Shown here: positions 57,021 through 64,000 of the stretch, one piece after another
Layout of the letters: each line of letters opens with the position of its first letter
How positions within the stretch are numbered: the stretch's first letter is position 1
DNA from: Salipiger pentaromativorans
Lineage (GTDB): Bacteria; Pseudomonadota; Alphaproteobacteria; Rhodobacterales; Rhodobacteraceae
NCBI RefSeq assembly: GCF_024721115.1
Contig: NZ_JAMDHK010000017.1
Span: 49,678 to 113,677, forward strand
DNA: 64,000 nucleotides
Reading direction: 5' to 3'
Notes under the pieces: model-generated
Database searches by the model: none
Told to the model about the DNA's origin: nothing
The model's input: only the letters and a program-made list of their open reading frames with translations
Translations under genes and position numbers: made by a program

Positions 57021-57508
57021 GCGCGGGCCTCCTTGGGCGGTGTCGTGCCGGGGCGGAGCGCGGGGGGCGCCTGCCAGCGGTAATGGATGTCGGGGAGCCC
57101 CTCGTCGTTCGCCTCGCCATCGCCACGGGCGATAACGGCAAAGCCCGCGCGCTCGTAGAAGCGCCGGGCGCCGGTATTGGCCTCGAAGGTCCAGAGATCG
57201 AGCCGGTCGCAGGCCGCCTGCGCGGCGGCGATGAGCCGCCGGCCGACGCCGTTGCGCTGGGCCTGCGGGGTGATGAACAGGGCGTGGATATAGGCGCCTT
57301 CGCGGGCGAGAAAGCCCAGCAGCGCGCCGGTGCGGGAGGCTTCGGCGACGGTCACCCAGCCGTTCTCGATCATCGCGCCCGCATGGGCAATGTCCTCGGC
57401 GCCGCTGTGCAGGCGCGGTTTCCAGGGGCGGCTGCCCGCGGCCTCGGTGATCATCGACCCGAGCTTGCCGGCATCGGTGCTCCGGGCGGGGCGGAGAACC
57501 ACGCTCAC
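57017..57508 (-). CDS. GNAT-family acetyltransferase between ycjX and ycjF
   Basis: A 163-residue acetyltransferase. AYIHALFITPQAQRNGVGRR, followed by LIAAAQAACD, gives the acetyl-CoA motif (Q/RxxGxG/A), and WTFEANTGARRFYERAGFAV the terminal motif. The GTG start overlaps the ycjX stop (GTGA) and its own stop overlaps the ycjF start (ATGA), so all three are tightly coupled. The substrate is unknown. The position between two partner genes hints at a shared role. Confidence 0.88.
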   Translation of the reverse strand: MSVVLRPARSTDAGKLGSMITEAAGSRPWKPRLHSGAEDIAHAGAMIENGWVTVAEASRTGALLGFLAREGAYIHALFITPQAQRNGVGRRLIAAAQAACDRLDLWTFEANTGARRFYERAGFAVIARGDGEANDEGLPDIHYRWQAPPALRPGTTPPKEARA

Positions 57509-58932
57509 AGCCGGTCTCCGATCAGGAACTGTGCGGCGCGGTCGAGGCGGATATGCGGCGGGCCCTCGCCGGGCTTCAGGGTCAGCGCGGCGGGGGCGAA
57601 GCGCATGATGGCGTAATCGTTGTCGAGCCATTTTTCGGCGCCCTCGCGCGCGGGGCCCAGAAGATGCGCCGGATCGGCGGGCAGCTCGCCCGGATAGAAC
57701 GCCGCCTCGCGTCCGCGCGTGCCGTCGTCGTTCAGCAGCGTGCCGCGCACGCAATCGAGCGCGTGCCCGTCATGGGGCAGGCTCTGCTCCACGGTGGCGC
57801 GCAACGCGGCGATGGACATGGCGCCGGTCTCGGCCCCGGCAAAGCGCGCGCGGTCGCGGGCCTCGCGGGTCAGCGCCTCCATGATCGCGGTGAGGCGGGG
57901 GTGCTGGGCATGGTGCAGGTGGTCGGCCTTGGTGGCGGCGAAGAGGATCTTCTCGACGCGCTTGCCGCGCAGCAGGCTGCTGAGGAAGGCGTTGCCGCCG
58001 GGCCGGAAGGCGGTGAGGATGTCGGCCATGGTGCGGCGCAGATCCTCGAGCGCGGCGGGGCCGGCATGGATGGCGCCGAGCGCATCGACCAGCACCACCT
58101 GGCGGTCGATGCGCGAGAAATGATCGCGGAAGAAGGGTTTGACGATCTGGGATTTATAGGCCTCGAAGCGCCGCTCCATCTCGCGCCAGAGCGATTTGCG
58201 CGGCGGATCGGCGGGTTTCGGCAGCGGGGCGAAGGTGAGGGCGGGGCTGCCCTCTTTCTCGCCCGGAAGCAGGAAGCGGCCCGGGGTGCAATCGGAGAAG
58301 CCGGCGGCGCGGGCGGTTTGCAGTGCCCGGGTGAAGGCGCTGGCGAGCGCCTTGGCGCGCACCTCGTCCAGCCCTTGCGTGCTGTCCTCGGCCCGGGCCA
58401 TCGCCAGATAGTCCGCACCGCCGGGACGGGTTTCGAGGCGCTGGAGGCTGTCTTCGGCCCAGTCGGAATAGCTTTTCTCCATCAGGCCGAGGTCGAGCAG
58501 CCATTCGCCGGGGTAGTCCACAATGTCCAGATGCAGGGTGCGGGGGCCGGAGAAGCCCGCAAGCAGACCGGTGGGCCGGATCTTGAGCGAGAGCCGCAGT
58601 TGCGACACGGCGCGGGTGCTTTCGGGCCAATGCGGTACTCGTGCGGTGAGCGCGCCCAGATGCGTTTCGTAGTCGAACCGCGGCATGGTGTCGTCGGGCT
58701 GCGGCTGAAGATAGGCGGCGAGGATGCGCCCCTCGGCCTCTGCCACGAGCTGGGGCATCCGGCCCCGGTCCAGCAGGTTGGCGACGAGCGAGGTGATGAA
58801 CACCGTCTTCCCGGCGCGGGACAGGCCGGTGACGCCCAGCCGGATCACCGGTTCGGTGAACGGTGCGGTCAATGTGCCGGCGACGTTCTCGACGCCGCGC
58901 GAAAGCGTGTCGGCGATGTTTCCGATGACCAA
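57505..58932 (-). CDS. ycjX: YcjX-family GTP/ATP-binding protein (DUF463)
   Basis: A 475-residue P-loop protein of the YcjX family. LGVTGLSRAGKTVFITSLVA is Walker A near residue 35, DIVDYPGEWLLDLGLM is the Walker-B-like stretch and VLVDALGAIHAGPAALEDLR a later conserved block. A dynamin-like or stress-related GTPase role is proposed for YcjX. The start is TTG at 58932 because AGGAGGAAGGGG lies just upstream and no in-frame ATG exists near it. It heads the ycjX-GNAT-ycjF operon. Confidence 0.9.
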   Translation of the reverse strand: MVIGNIADTLSRGVENVAGTLTAPFTEPVIRLGVTGLSRAGKTVFITSLVANLLDRGRMPQLVAEAEGRILAAYLQPQPDDTMPRFDYETHLGALTARVPHWPESTRAVSQLRLSLKIRPTGLLAGFSGPRTLHLDIVDYPGEWLLDLGLMEKSYSDWAEDSLQRLETRPGGADYLAMARAEDSTQGLDEVRAKALASAFTRALQTARAAGFSDCTPGRFLLPGEKEGSPALTFAPLPKPADPPRKSLWREMERRFEAYKSQIVKPFFRDHFSRIDRQVVLVDALGAIHAGPAALEDLRRTMADILTAFRPGGNAFLSSLLRGKRVEKILFAATKADHLHHAQHPRLTAIMEALTREARDRARFAGAETGAMSIAALRATVEQSLPHDGHALDCVRGTLLNDDGTRGREAAFYPGELPADPAHLLGPAREGAEKWLDNDYAIMRFAPAALTLKPGEGPPHIRLDRAAQFLIGDRL

Positions 58933-59013
58933 GCTCTGCCCCTTCCTCCTGTCTCTTGCCCATAGATAAAGGCCGGGCGCGCCGGTTGCCAGAGGCAGCC
59001 GTTTGCGGGAGAG

Positions 59014-59071
59014 GCCCAAGATTTTTCGGACGAAAAATCTTGGGCGAAGACTTATTGCGGGAAAAGTCTTC
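59014..59071. terminator. Two adjacent perfect hairpins between pit and ycjX
   Basis: GCCCAAGATTTTTCG (59014-59028) and its exact complement (59031-59045) form a 15-bp stem with a two-base loop. GAAGACTT (59046-59053) and AAGTCTTC (59064-59071) form an 8-bp stem beside it. They lie after the pit stop on the minus strand and probably act as its terminator, with internal T-runs. Confidence 0.7.
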
Positions 59072-59089
59072 TTGCGCCGCGCGCCGGGC

Positions 59090-60571
59090 CTACAGTCCCA
59101 GTGCGCGCAAGAGCCAGAAACAGGCTGCCGACAGCAATGCGGCGGCGGGCACGGTGATCACCCAGGCGGCGACGATGGTCATGAAATGCGAGCGTCGCAC
59201 CAGCTTGCGCCGGGCGCGCTCCTGCGGGGCGATGCGCTTGGCCGGCGGGCGGTTCAGGTTGATCGAGCGCGCGCGCCGCTCCGCGTGCCATTCGCGGAAG
59301 AACCCCACGCCGAACACGCCGCCCACCGCGATATGGGTGGAACTGACCGGCAGGCCGAGCCAGGAGGCCGCGATCACCGTCACCGCGGCCGAAAGCGCCA
59401 CGCAATAGGCGCGCATCGGGTTCAGCTTGGTGATCTGGCTGCCCACCATGCCGATGAGCTTGGGTCCGAAGAGCACGAGGCCGAACGAGATCCCCAGCGC
59501 GCCGATCACCATCACCCAGAGCGGAATCGCCACCTGTCCCGCCACCTCCGTCGAATGCTGGATCGAGACCACCGCGGCCAGCGGCCCAACCGCATTGGCC
59601 ACGTCATTGGCGCCATGGGCAAAGGACAAAAGCCCCGCCGAAACCACCAGCGGCAGGCGGAACAGCGTCTTGAGCGAGCGGTTGCGGTTCTCCAGCCCCC
59701 GCGCCTGGCGCCGGATGAAGGGCACCGAGAGCAGCCCCAGCACGAGGCCGGACACGGCACCGATCGACAGCGCCAGCGACAGCGGGACCTTGGTCACATG
59801 GCTCAGCCCCTTGATCGCCAGATAGGTGGCGAAGGCCGCGCTCATCAGACCGATCAGCACCGGCACCCAGACACGGGCGGCGGCGATCTTGTCCGCGACA
59901 TAGATGATGCGCCACTTGATGAAGGCCAGCATCGCCGCCGCGATCAGTCCGCCGAGCAGCGGCGAGATCACCCAGCTTGCGGCGATGGCGCCCATGGTCG
60001 GCCAGTTTACCGTGCCCAGCCCCGCCGCTGCGATCCCCGCGCCCATCACCCCGCCCACCACGGAATGGGTGGTCGAGACCGGTGCGCCGATCCAGGTGGC
60101 GATATTCACCCAGATCGAGGCCGAGAGCAGCGCCGCCATCATCGCCCAGACAAAGATCCGCGTATCGGCGAGCCCCTGAGGGTCGATGATCCCCTTCGAG
60201 ATGGTCGAGACCACATCGCCGCCGGCCAGCAGGGCGCCGGCGCTTTCGCAGATCGCCGCGATGGCGATGGCACCGAGCATCGACAGCGCCCGTGCGCCCA
60301 CCGCCGGCCCCATGTTGTTCGCCACGTCGTTGGCGCCGATGTTCAGCGCCATATAGGCGCCGAAGGCCGCCGCCACGACCACGGCGAGGCTTTGCGGTTC
60401 GCCGCCGGTGAAGAGCGCCGCTGCCAGCGCCGCCAGGGTGACGAAGACCAGCGAGATCCCGACGCCCACCAGCGGGCGTGCGGTATACATGGTGGCCGCT
60501 TCCAGACGCGAGAGCCGGTTCAGATCCTGGTCGAGCGTCTTCCACTGGTGGCTGGGGCTGTCCTGGGGCAC
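59090..60571 (-). CDS. pit: Pit-family inorganic phosphate transporter
   Basis: A 493-residue low-affinity phosphate symporter with about ten membrane helices. The duplicated family signature is present twice, NIGANDVANNMGPAVGARAL near residue 77 and FAHGANDVANAVGPLAAV near residue 325. GTG 60571 is the annotated start, and the ATG at residue 28 is an alternative. It follows the Nudix gene by 39 bases and is probably in one transcript with it. Confidence 0.93.
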   Translation of the reverse strand: MPQDSPSHQWKTLDQDLNRLSRLEAATMYTARPLVGVGISLVFVTLAALAAALFTGGEPQSLAVVVAAAFGAYMALNIGANDVANNMGPAVGARALSMLGAIAIAAICESAGALLAGGDVVSTISKGIIDPQGLADTRIFVWAMMAALLSASIWVNIATWIGAPVSTTHSVVGGVMGAGIAAAGLGTVNWPTMGAIAASWVISPLLGGLIAAAMLAFIKWRIIYVADKIAAARVWVPVLIGLMSAAFATYLAIKGLSHVTKVPLSLALSIGAVSGLVLGLLSVPFIRRQARGLENRNRSLKTLFRLPLVVSAGLLSFAHGANDVANAVGPLAAVVSIQHSTEVAGQVAIPLWVMVIGALGISFGLVLFGPKLIGMVGSQITKLNPMRAYCVALSAAVTVIAASWLGLPVSSTHIAVGGVFGVGFFREWHAERRARSINLNRPPAKRIAPQERARRKLVRRSHFMTIVAAWVITVPAAALLSAACFWLLRALGL

Positions 60572-60610
60572 GGGGGCATTCGTCCTTGATTGCGGCGCGG
60601 GCGGGCCGGC

Positions 60611-61099
60611 TCAGGCCTTGGGGGCCGTTTGCGGCAGATCGGGCAGCGCCCGCAGCAGCGTCCGGAGCTGCTCCTCATCGACCAGTTCGGCGGCATCCTC
60701 GGGGGTCATCCACCGGCGCTGCCGTTCGCCCGCCTCGGGGAAGCTCTCGTAGAGCTTCTCGACCTCGATGGCATAGACATCGACATCGGTTTCCACCGGC
60801 AATCCGCCGGTCAGCACCTTGTCGTAGCGATAGCGCCCGATACGGACCGGCCGCCCGCCCCGCGGCTTGACCCCGGCCTCTTCCCAGGCCTCCTGCAGTG
60901 CGGTCCCGCCGGCGTCGGTGCCGTAGATCGGCCAGCCCTTGGGCAGAATCCAGCGCCGGGTGGTGCGCGAGGTGATCAGCAGTACTTCGGGTCCCGTCTC
61001 GCCCGGACGATGGCACAGCGCCGCCACCTGAAACCGCGGCGGGCGTTTCAGCAGGGGGCCGATATATCTTTTCCAGACGTGAGCGAGCACGGGGGCCAC
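60611..61099 (-). CDS. NUDIX hydrolase (DIPP-like)
   Basis: A 162-residue hydrolase of X-linked nucleoside diphosphates. PKGWPIYGTDAGGTALQEAW, followed by EEAG, is the Nudix box; the EAWEEAG catalytic glutamates are present, but the box E is T and the usual R is Q. RRWILPKGWP resembles diphosphoinositol polyphosphate phosphohydrolases. A GTG start is used, as no ATG is near. A good promoter lies 30 bases upstream. Being next to pit suggests polyphosphate or phosphate-related use. Confidence 0.85.
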   Translation of the reverse strand: MAPVLAHVWKRYIGPLLKRPPRFQVAALCHRPGETGPEVLLITSRTTRRWILPKGWPIYGTDAGGTALQEAWEEAGVKPRGGRPVRIGRYRYDKVLTGGLPVETDVDVYAIEVEKLYESFPEAGERQRRWMTPEDAAELVDEEQLRTLLRALPDLPQTAPKA

Positions 61100-61127
61100 C
61101 AGGGTCGGGTTACGGGATGATCGGCGC

Positions 61128-61154
61128 TATGTAATGAAACCGTTACAAACTCTC
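61128..61154 (-). promoter_or_regulatory. Promoter with overlapping dyad for the Nudix-pit genes
   Basis: On the minus strand TTGAGA, a 17-base spacer and TACATA form a good sigma-70-like promoter. The spacer contains the near-palindrome TGTAATGAAACCGTTACA (61130-61147), placed where a repressor would block it. Confidence 0.55.
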
Positions 61155-61223
61155 AACCCGCCAGGTCGCTTTCGTCGCGCGGTGGGGATTGCCGGACACG
61201 GGCAGGGGGGCTAAGGGGCGGAT

Positions 61224-61991
61224 ATGCCCAGATACGCGCTTTTGGTGGAATATGACGGCAGGCCCTTCGCGGGCTGGCAGCGGCAGGCGGATCAGCCCTC
61301 GGTGCAGGGCGCGATCGAAGCCGCGTTGGCGAAGCTCGAACCGCGCGCCCATACCATCGCCGCTGCTGGGCGCACCGATGCCGGCGTGCATGCGCGCGGC
61401 CAGGTCGCCCATTGCGATATGGAGAAGGTCTGGGATCCGTTCCGGCTGTCCGAGGCGCTGAACTTTCATCTGAAACCCGCCCCGGTGGCGATCCGCGCCT
61501 GCGTCGCGGTGGAGGACGACTGGCACGCGCGGTTCTCGGCTCTGGAGCGGCGCTATCTCTTCCGCCTGCTCGTGCGCCGGGCGCCTGCGACGCTGGAGGC
61601 GGGGCAGGTCTGGAGGGTGATGAACCCGCTCGACCTCGGGGCGATGCGGGCGGGGGCTGCGCATCTCATCGGTCTGCACGATTTCACCACCTTCCGCTCG
61701 ACCATGTGCCAGGCGGCCTCGCCTGTGAAGACGCTGGACGAGATCCGGGTCGAGGAGGTTCAGACCGGGGCGGGCACGGAGGTTCACTTCTCGCTCCGCG
61801 CCCGCAGTTTCCTGCACAATCAGGTGCGCAGCATCGTGGGCACGCTGGAGCGGGTCGGCGCGGGGAGCTGGGCGCCCGACGACGTAAAGGCGGCGCTGGA
61901 AGCCCGTGACCGGGCGGCCTGCGGGCCGGTATGCCCGCCGGACGGGCTTTATCTGATGGGGGTGGGGTATCCGGAGGCGGTGTTCGGGTGA
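61224..61991 (+). CDS. truA: tRNA pseudouridine(38-40) synthase
   Basis: A 255-residue synthase that converts U38-U40 in the anticodon arm. The catalytic Asp is in [17 protein letters not shown] near residue 52, [10 protein letters not shown] is the N-terminal motif, and [15 protein letters not shown] is the conserved RNA-contacting end. It is the last core gene before the base composition drops. Bases 61992-62130 are gene-free and AT-richer. Confidence 0.96.
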   Translation: MPRYALLVEYDGRPFAGWQRQADQPSVQGAIEAALAKLEPRAHTIAAAGRTDAGVHARGQVAHCDMEKVWDPFRLSEALNFHLKPAPVAIRACVAVEDDWHARFSALERRYLFRLLVRRAPATLEAGQVWRVMNPLDLGAMRAGAAHLIGLHDFTTFRSTMCQAASPVKTLDEIRVEEVQTGAGTEVHFSLRARSFLHNQVRSIVGTLERVGAGSWAPDDVKAALEARDRAACGPVCPPDGLYLMGVGYPEAVFG

Positions 61992-62130
61992 GGTGGGCTG
62001 TTGGTTGCAAGCGGCCCATAGCGGACATTAGCTTTTTGCTCTGCACCTGCGATGCAGCATTCGAATCGCGGTAGCTTACACGTCTCGCGGCTTGAAAATG
62101 TGGAGAGTCGCAACGTAAATCAAAATGGGT

Positions 62131-63893
62131 TCAGAGGCCATTGGCCCTTTGAATCATGTCAGCTAGCTCAGAAACCCTGTCCTTCAAATCCAGAGTTTCC
62201 AGCATAGCGGACTTGCCGCAAATGATTGCAGCCGCACCGACTTTGTCTCCGTTTTTAAAAGTCACTAGCCTGTCAGAATTCTTGGGATCTTCTCTATAGA
62301 AATAGAATGCATGGTCATAGAGCCCGGTTTTTCCAGCTTTCCGGTACAATCGCGGATGTAGGGTTTTCAAAGCTGACTGTAGCTCGCCCCCATCAATGTA
62401 ATTTTCAATCTCTCGACCTGCGGTGACCCAAACGACGCCTGACCCTTCGCTCATCTCTTCCACGATCCTTTGTGCGTGTGGTTTGAGCGCCTCATCTTCT
62501 GCCCCCTTGTCGCTATCGAGAACAATCGCCATGTTCCGATTCAGTTTGCGCAACGCAATAAACTCGCTCAATGCATCATCTGATGCGCTAAGATGACTAA
62601 TAAGTCCGCCACCATAGAACATAATTGTGTAATGGATGCCTTCTTTCAGCCGGTCATCTACTGCGCTAAGTCAATGATTTAGGTAAGTTCTGTCAGAGGG
62701 GCCTTCGACCCAGATAACGGAGTTTGTTTGTAAAATATCTGATGCTTGATAACCAAGGTCGTCCAAGATACTTGTACGATCCTGCCCCGTGACTGCTGGA
62801 TGAATTCGGGTTTGCTGGCCATCATTCGTGACATGGAATACGTTTGCATTTGGAGTGTCGACAAAAGCCGATGAGTGAGTCGCTATGAAATATTGGCTTG
62901 ATGTGTTGTCGATCAAGTAATTGATTAACTTTCTTTGGAGCAGAGGGTGCAAGTGAATCTCAGGCTCCTCGAGACACATCATGCTCTCGTCGTAGATTGT
63001 GCAAAAAGCAGCGATCAAAATGACTTCGTGAATGCCGGTGCCGAGTGAGGCCAGTGGAAGCACTTTGTTATCCATATGTACGAGCAAATGCTCTCTACCA
63101 CTTGGGACCTCAAGGGTTGCATCAGGTTTGCCTGTGACGGTTCTGAGGAAGTTGGTGATACGTTTGAACTTCTCTCGATCTTCCTGTTTGTCCCAGGCAG
63201 GGTTTTGCAGAGTGGCGAGGTGGTCAATCAAGCCGCGGCCACTTAGGTCTTCAAAACTCTCTCCTGTGAGCCCGAGCGTGCGTTTTGCAGGGATCAAGTG
63301 GACTTGCGGTATACTCGGGGCAGCAGCTTTGGCAATAAGGTTAATCGTTTCTGGAAACCAGTGTTGTTTAAAGCCTCCCGAGCCCTGTCCGGTTAATTTC
63401 GACCAAACTCCTTGCCAATTTACGTCCCAAGTCTCCGCGTCTTCCGCAGTCACGGCATGAAGTATATTCCAGCCGCGATTGCCCTCGGCAGGGCTTATCC
63501 AAATATGATCAAGATGGCTCAGTTTATCAAAGATAAGTGCAATCTGATCTCTTGTATTAGCACTGCCGCGACGACCAGAAATGCCTAACTTCCGTTCATT
63601 GGCCTTAAGGAGCTGTGGCAAGAGACCTTGTGTGCTATTGCCAAGTGCCACGAAAAAGCGACCGGATTTTTGGCCTCGATGCTCTTCCAGTCCGTCCAGT
63701 GCCTTAGGCGGATTCCCATCCGCGACAGACCTCAGGTGTGATGCCAGAAGGTTGAGTAAAATTGATTTTCCAGAATTGTTTGCACCAATGAAAAAATTCA
63801 TTTTTGAAAGAGGGCCAACGTGCCAACGTACTGAGTCTCCTCGCCGATACCGCGATAGAAACGAACAGCTATACCATCTAAAAATACATCCAT
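62131..63893 (-). pseudogene. OLD-like AAA ATPase/TOPRIM nuclease gene, broken by a frameshift and a stop
   Basis: This reads as one gene in three parts. Part 1 (63798-63893, 31 codons) gives the N-terminal strand (RFYRGIGEETQYVGTLALFQ) and ends in TGA overlapping the next ATG. One extra A in its A-run would fuse it to part 2. Part 2 (62671-63801) has Walker A FIGANNSGKSILL, CLEEPEIHLHPLLQ and IATHSSAFVD, and ends EGPSDRTYLNH-stop. Part 3 (62131-62670) continues in the same frame, LSAVDDRLKEGIHYTIMFYG, then VLDSDKG of the TOPRIM fold. TGA stands where relatives have Trp (TGG). GC content is visibly lower than in the rest of the window, so transfer is likely. The open frame continues to the window edge upstream, so the start is uncertain. 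Confidence 0.8.
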
Positions 63894-64000
63894 TTTAAAA
63901 ACCCCTTCATCCTTAGGGAACGTCTGATCTACCGTTTTGGCTGTGCCGATTTCCATGCAATCGGGCTTTGATTTAGCATACAGGGACCGATTTTGGGCTC

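Noticed and set aside
54654..57083. 809-codon plus-strand open frame
   Set aside because: It runs through the vit1-type and ycjF genes on the wrong strand, has no motif and an implausible composition.
62671..62673. TGA in the OLD-like gene as a selenocysteine or readthrough codon
   Set aside because: The position is Trp in relatives as I recall them, no SECIS-like hairpin follows at once, and an independent frameshift lies upstream. Simple gene decay explains both.

Overview
The window is 64 kb of high-GC chromosome from an alphaproteobacterium, most likely a marine or soil member of the Rhodobacterales (Roseobacter/Paracoccaceae type). This is inferred from the protein families, the ureD-A-J-B/C-E-F-G urease layout, separate thyX, putA with an Lrp-type putR, the TTG/GTG starts and recurrent palindromic intergenic repeats. 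No species can be named from sequence alone. There are no rRNA genes, CRISPR arrays or insertion sequences. One tRNA (Leu, anticodon UAA) is present.

Layout. 1-5.7 kb: the 3' part of a divergent GroEL, a zinc alcohol dehydrogenase, a VOC protein, two related small-subunit genes and a GMC flavoprotein. This looks like the downstream end of a hydrocarbon/alcohol oxidation locus whose monooxygenase would lie left of the window. 5.9-12.6 kb: a three-gene predicted amidoligase/transglutaminase system (transglutaminase+DUF2126, circularly permuted ATP-grasp+alpha-E, second transglutaminase), followed by a TIM-barrel protein and a TauE/SafE exporter. 14.5-18.8 kb: a ugpBAEC-type glycerol-3-phosphate importer, divergent from dgoK-dgoA and trmO. 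21.2-30.2 kb: a complete urease locus. It is interrupted by two small unknown proteins, an AhpD-like protein and an antisense diheme cytochrome c between ureB and ureC, and by a secreted protein and a DUF1127 gene with its own terminator between ureC and ureE.

30.3-44.6 kb: housekeeping and accessory genes (thyX, gloA, a VWA-like DUF1194 protein, a MarR regulator, sdhE, an XRE regulator, aatA, a LysE exporter with a C-terminal frameshift, suhB, a GFA-family protein, rhomboid, putA/putR, a META-domain protein, tRNA-Leu). A gene-poor stretch at 36.3-36.6 kb holds nested hairpins and an orphan strong terminator, so a small RNA gene is suspected. 44.8-50.2 kb: an acetyl-CoA hydrolase/CoA-transferase, malonyl-CoA synthetase and decarboxylase, and a uroporphyrinogen-III methyltransferase with a structured leader. 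50.5-62 kb: acetyltransferases, a lipoprotein phosphatase, ileS, a VIT1-type transporter, a tightly overlapping ycjX/GNAT/ycjF operon, a Pit phosphate transporter, a Nudix protein and truA. From about 62 kb to the end the base composition drops. A broken OLD-like (AAA ATPase plus TOPRIM) gene lies there, probably the edge of a horizontally acquired island.

The most interesting items are the amidoligase cluster of unknown product, the concentric inverted repeats before the VOC/GMC operon, the candidate small RNA, the repeat family at gene ends, the interrupted urease operon, and the OLD-like gene inactivated by exactly one missing base and one TGG-to-TGA change.
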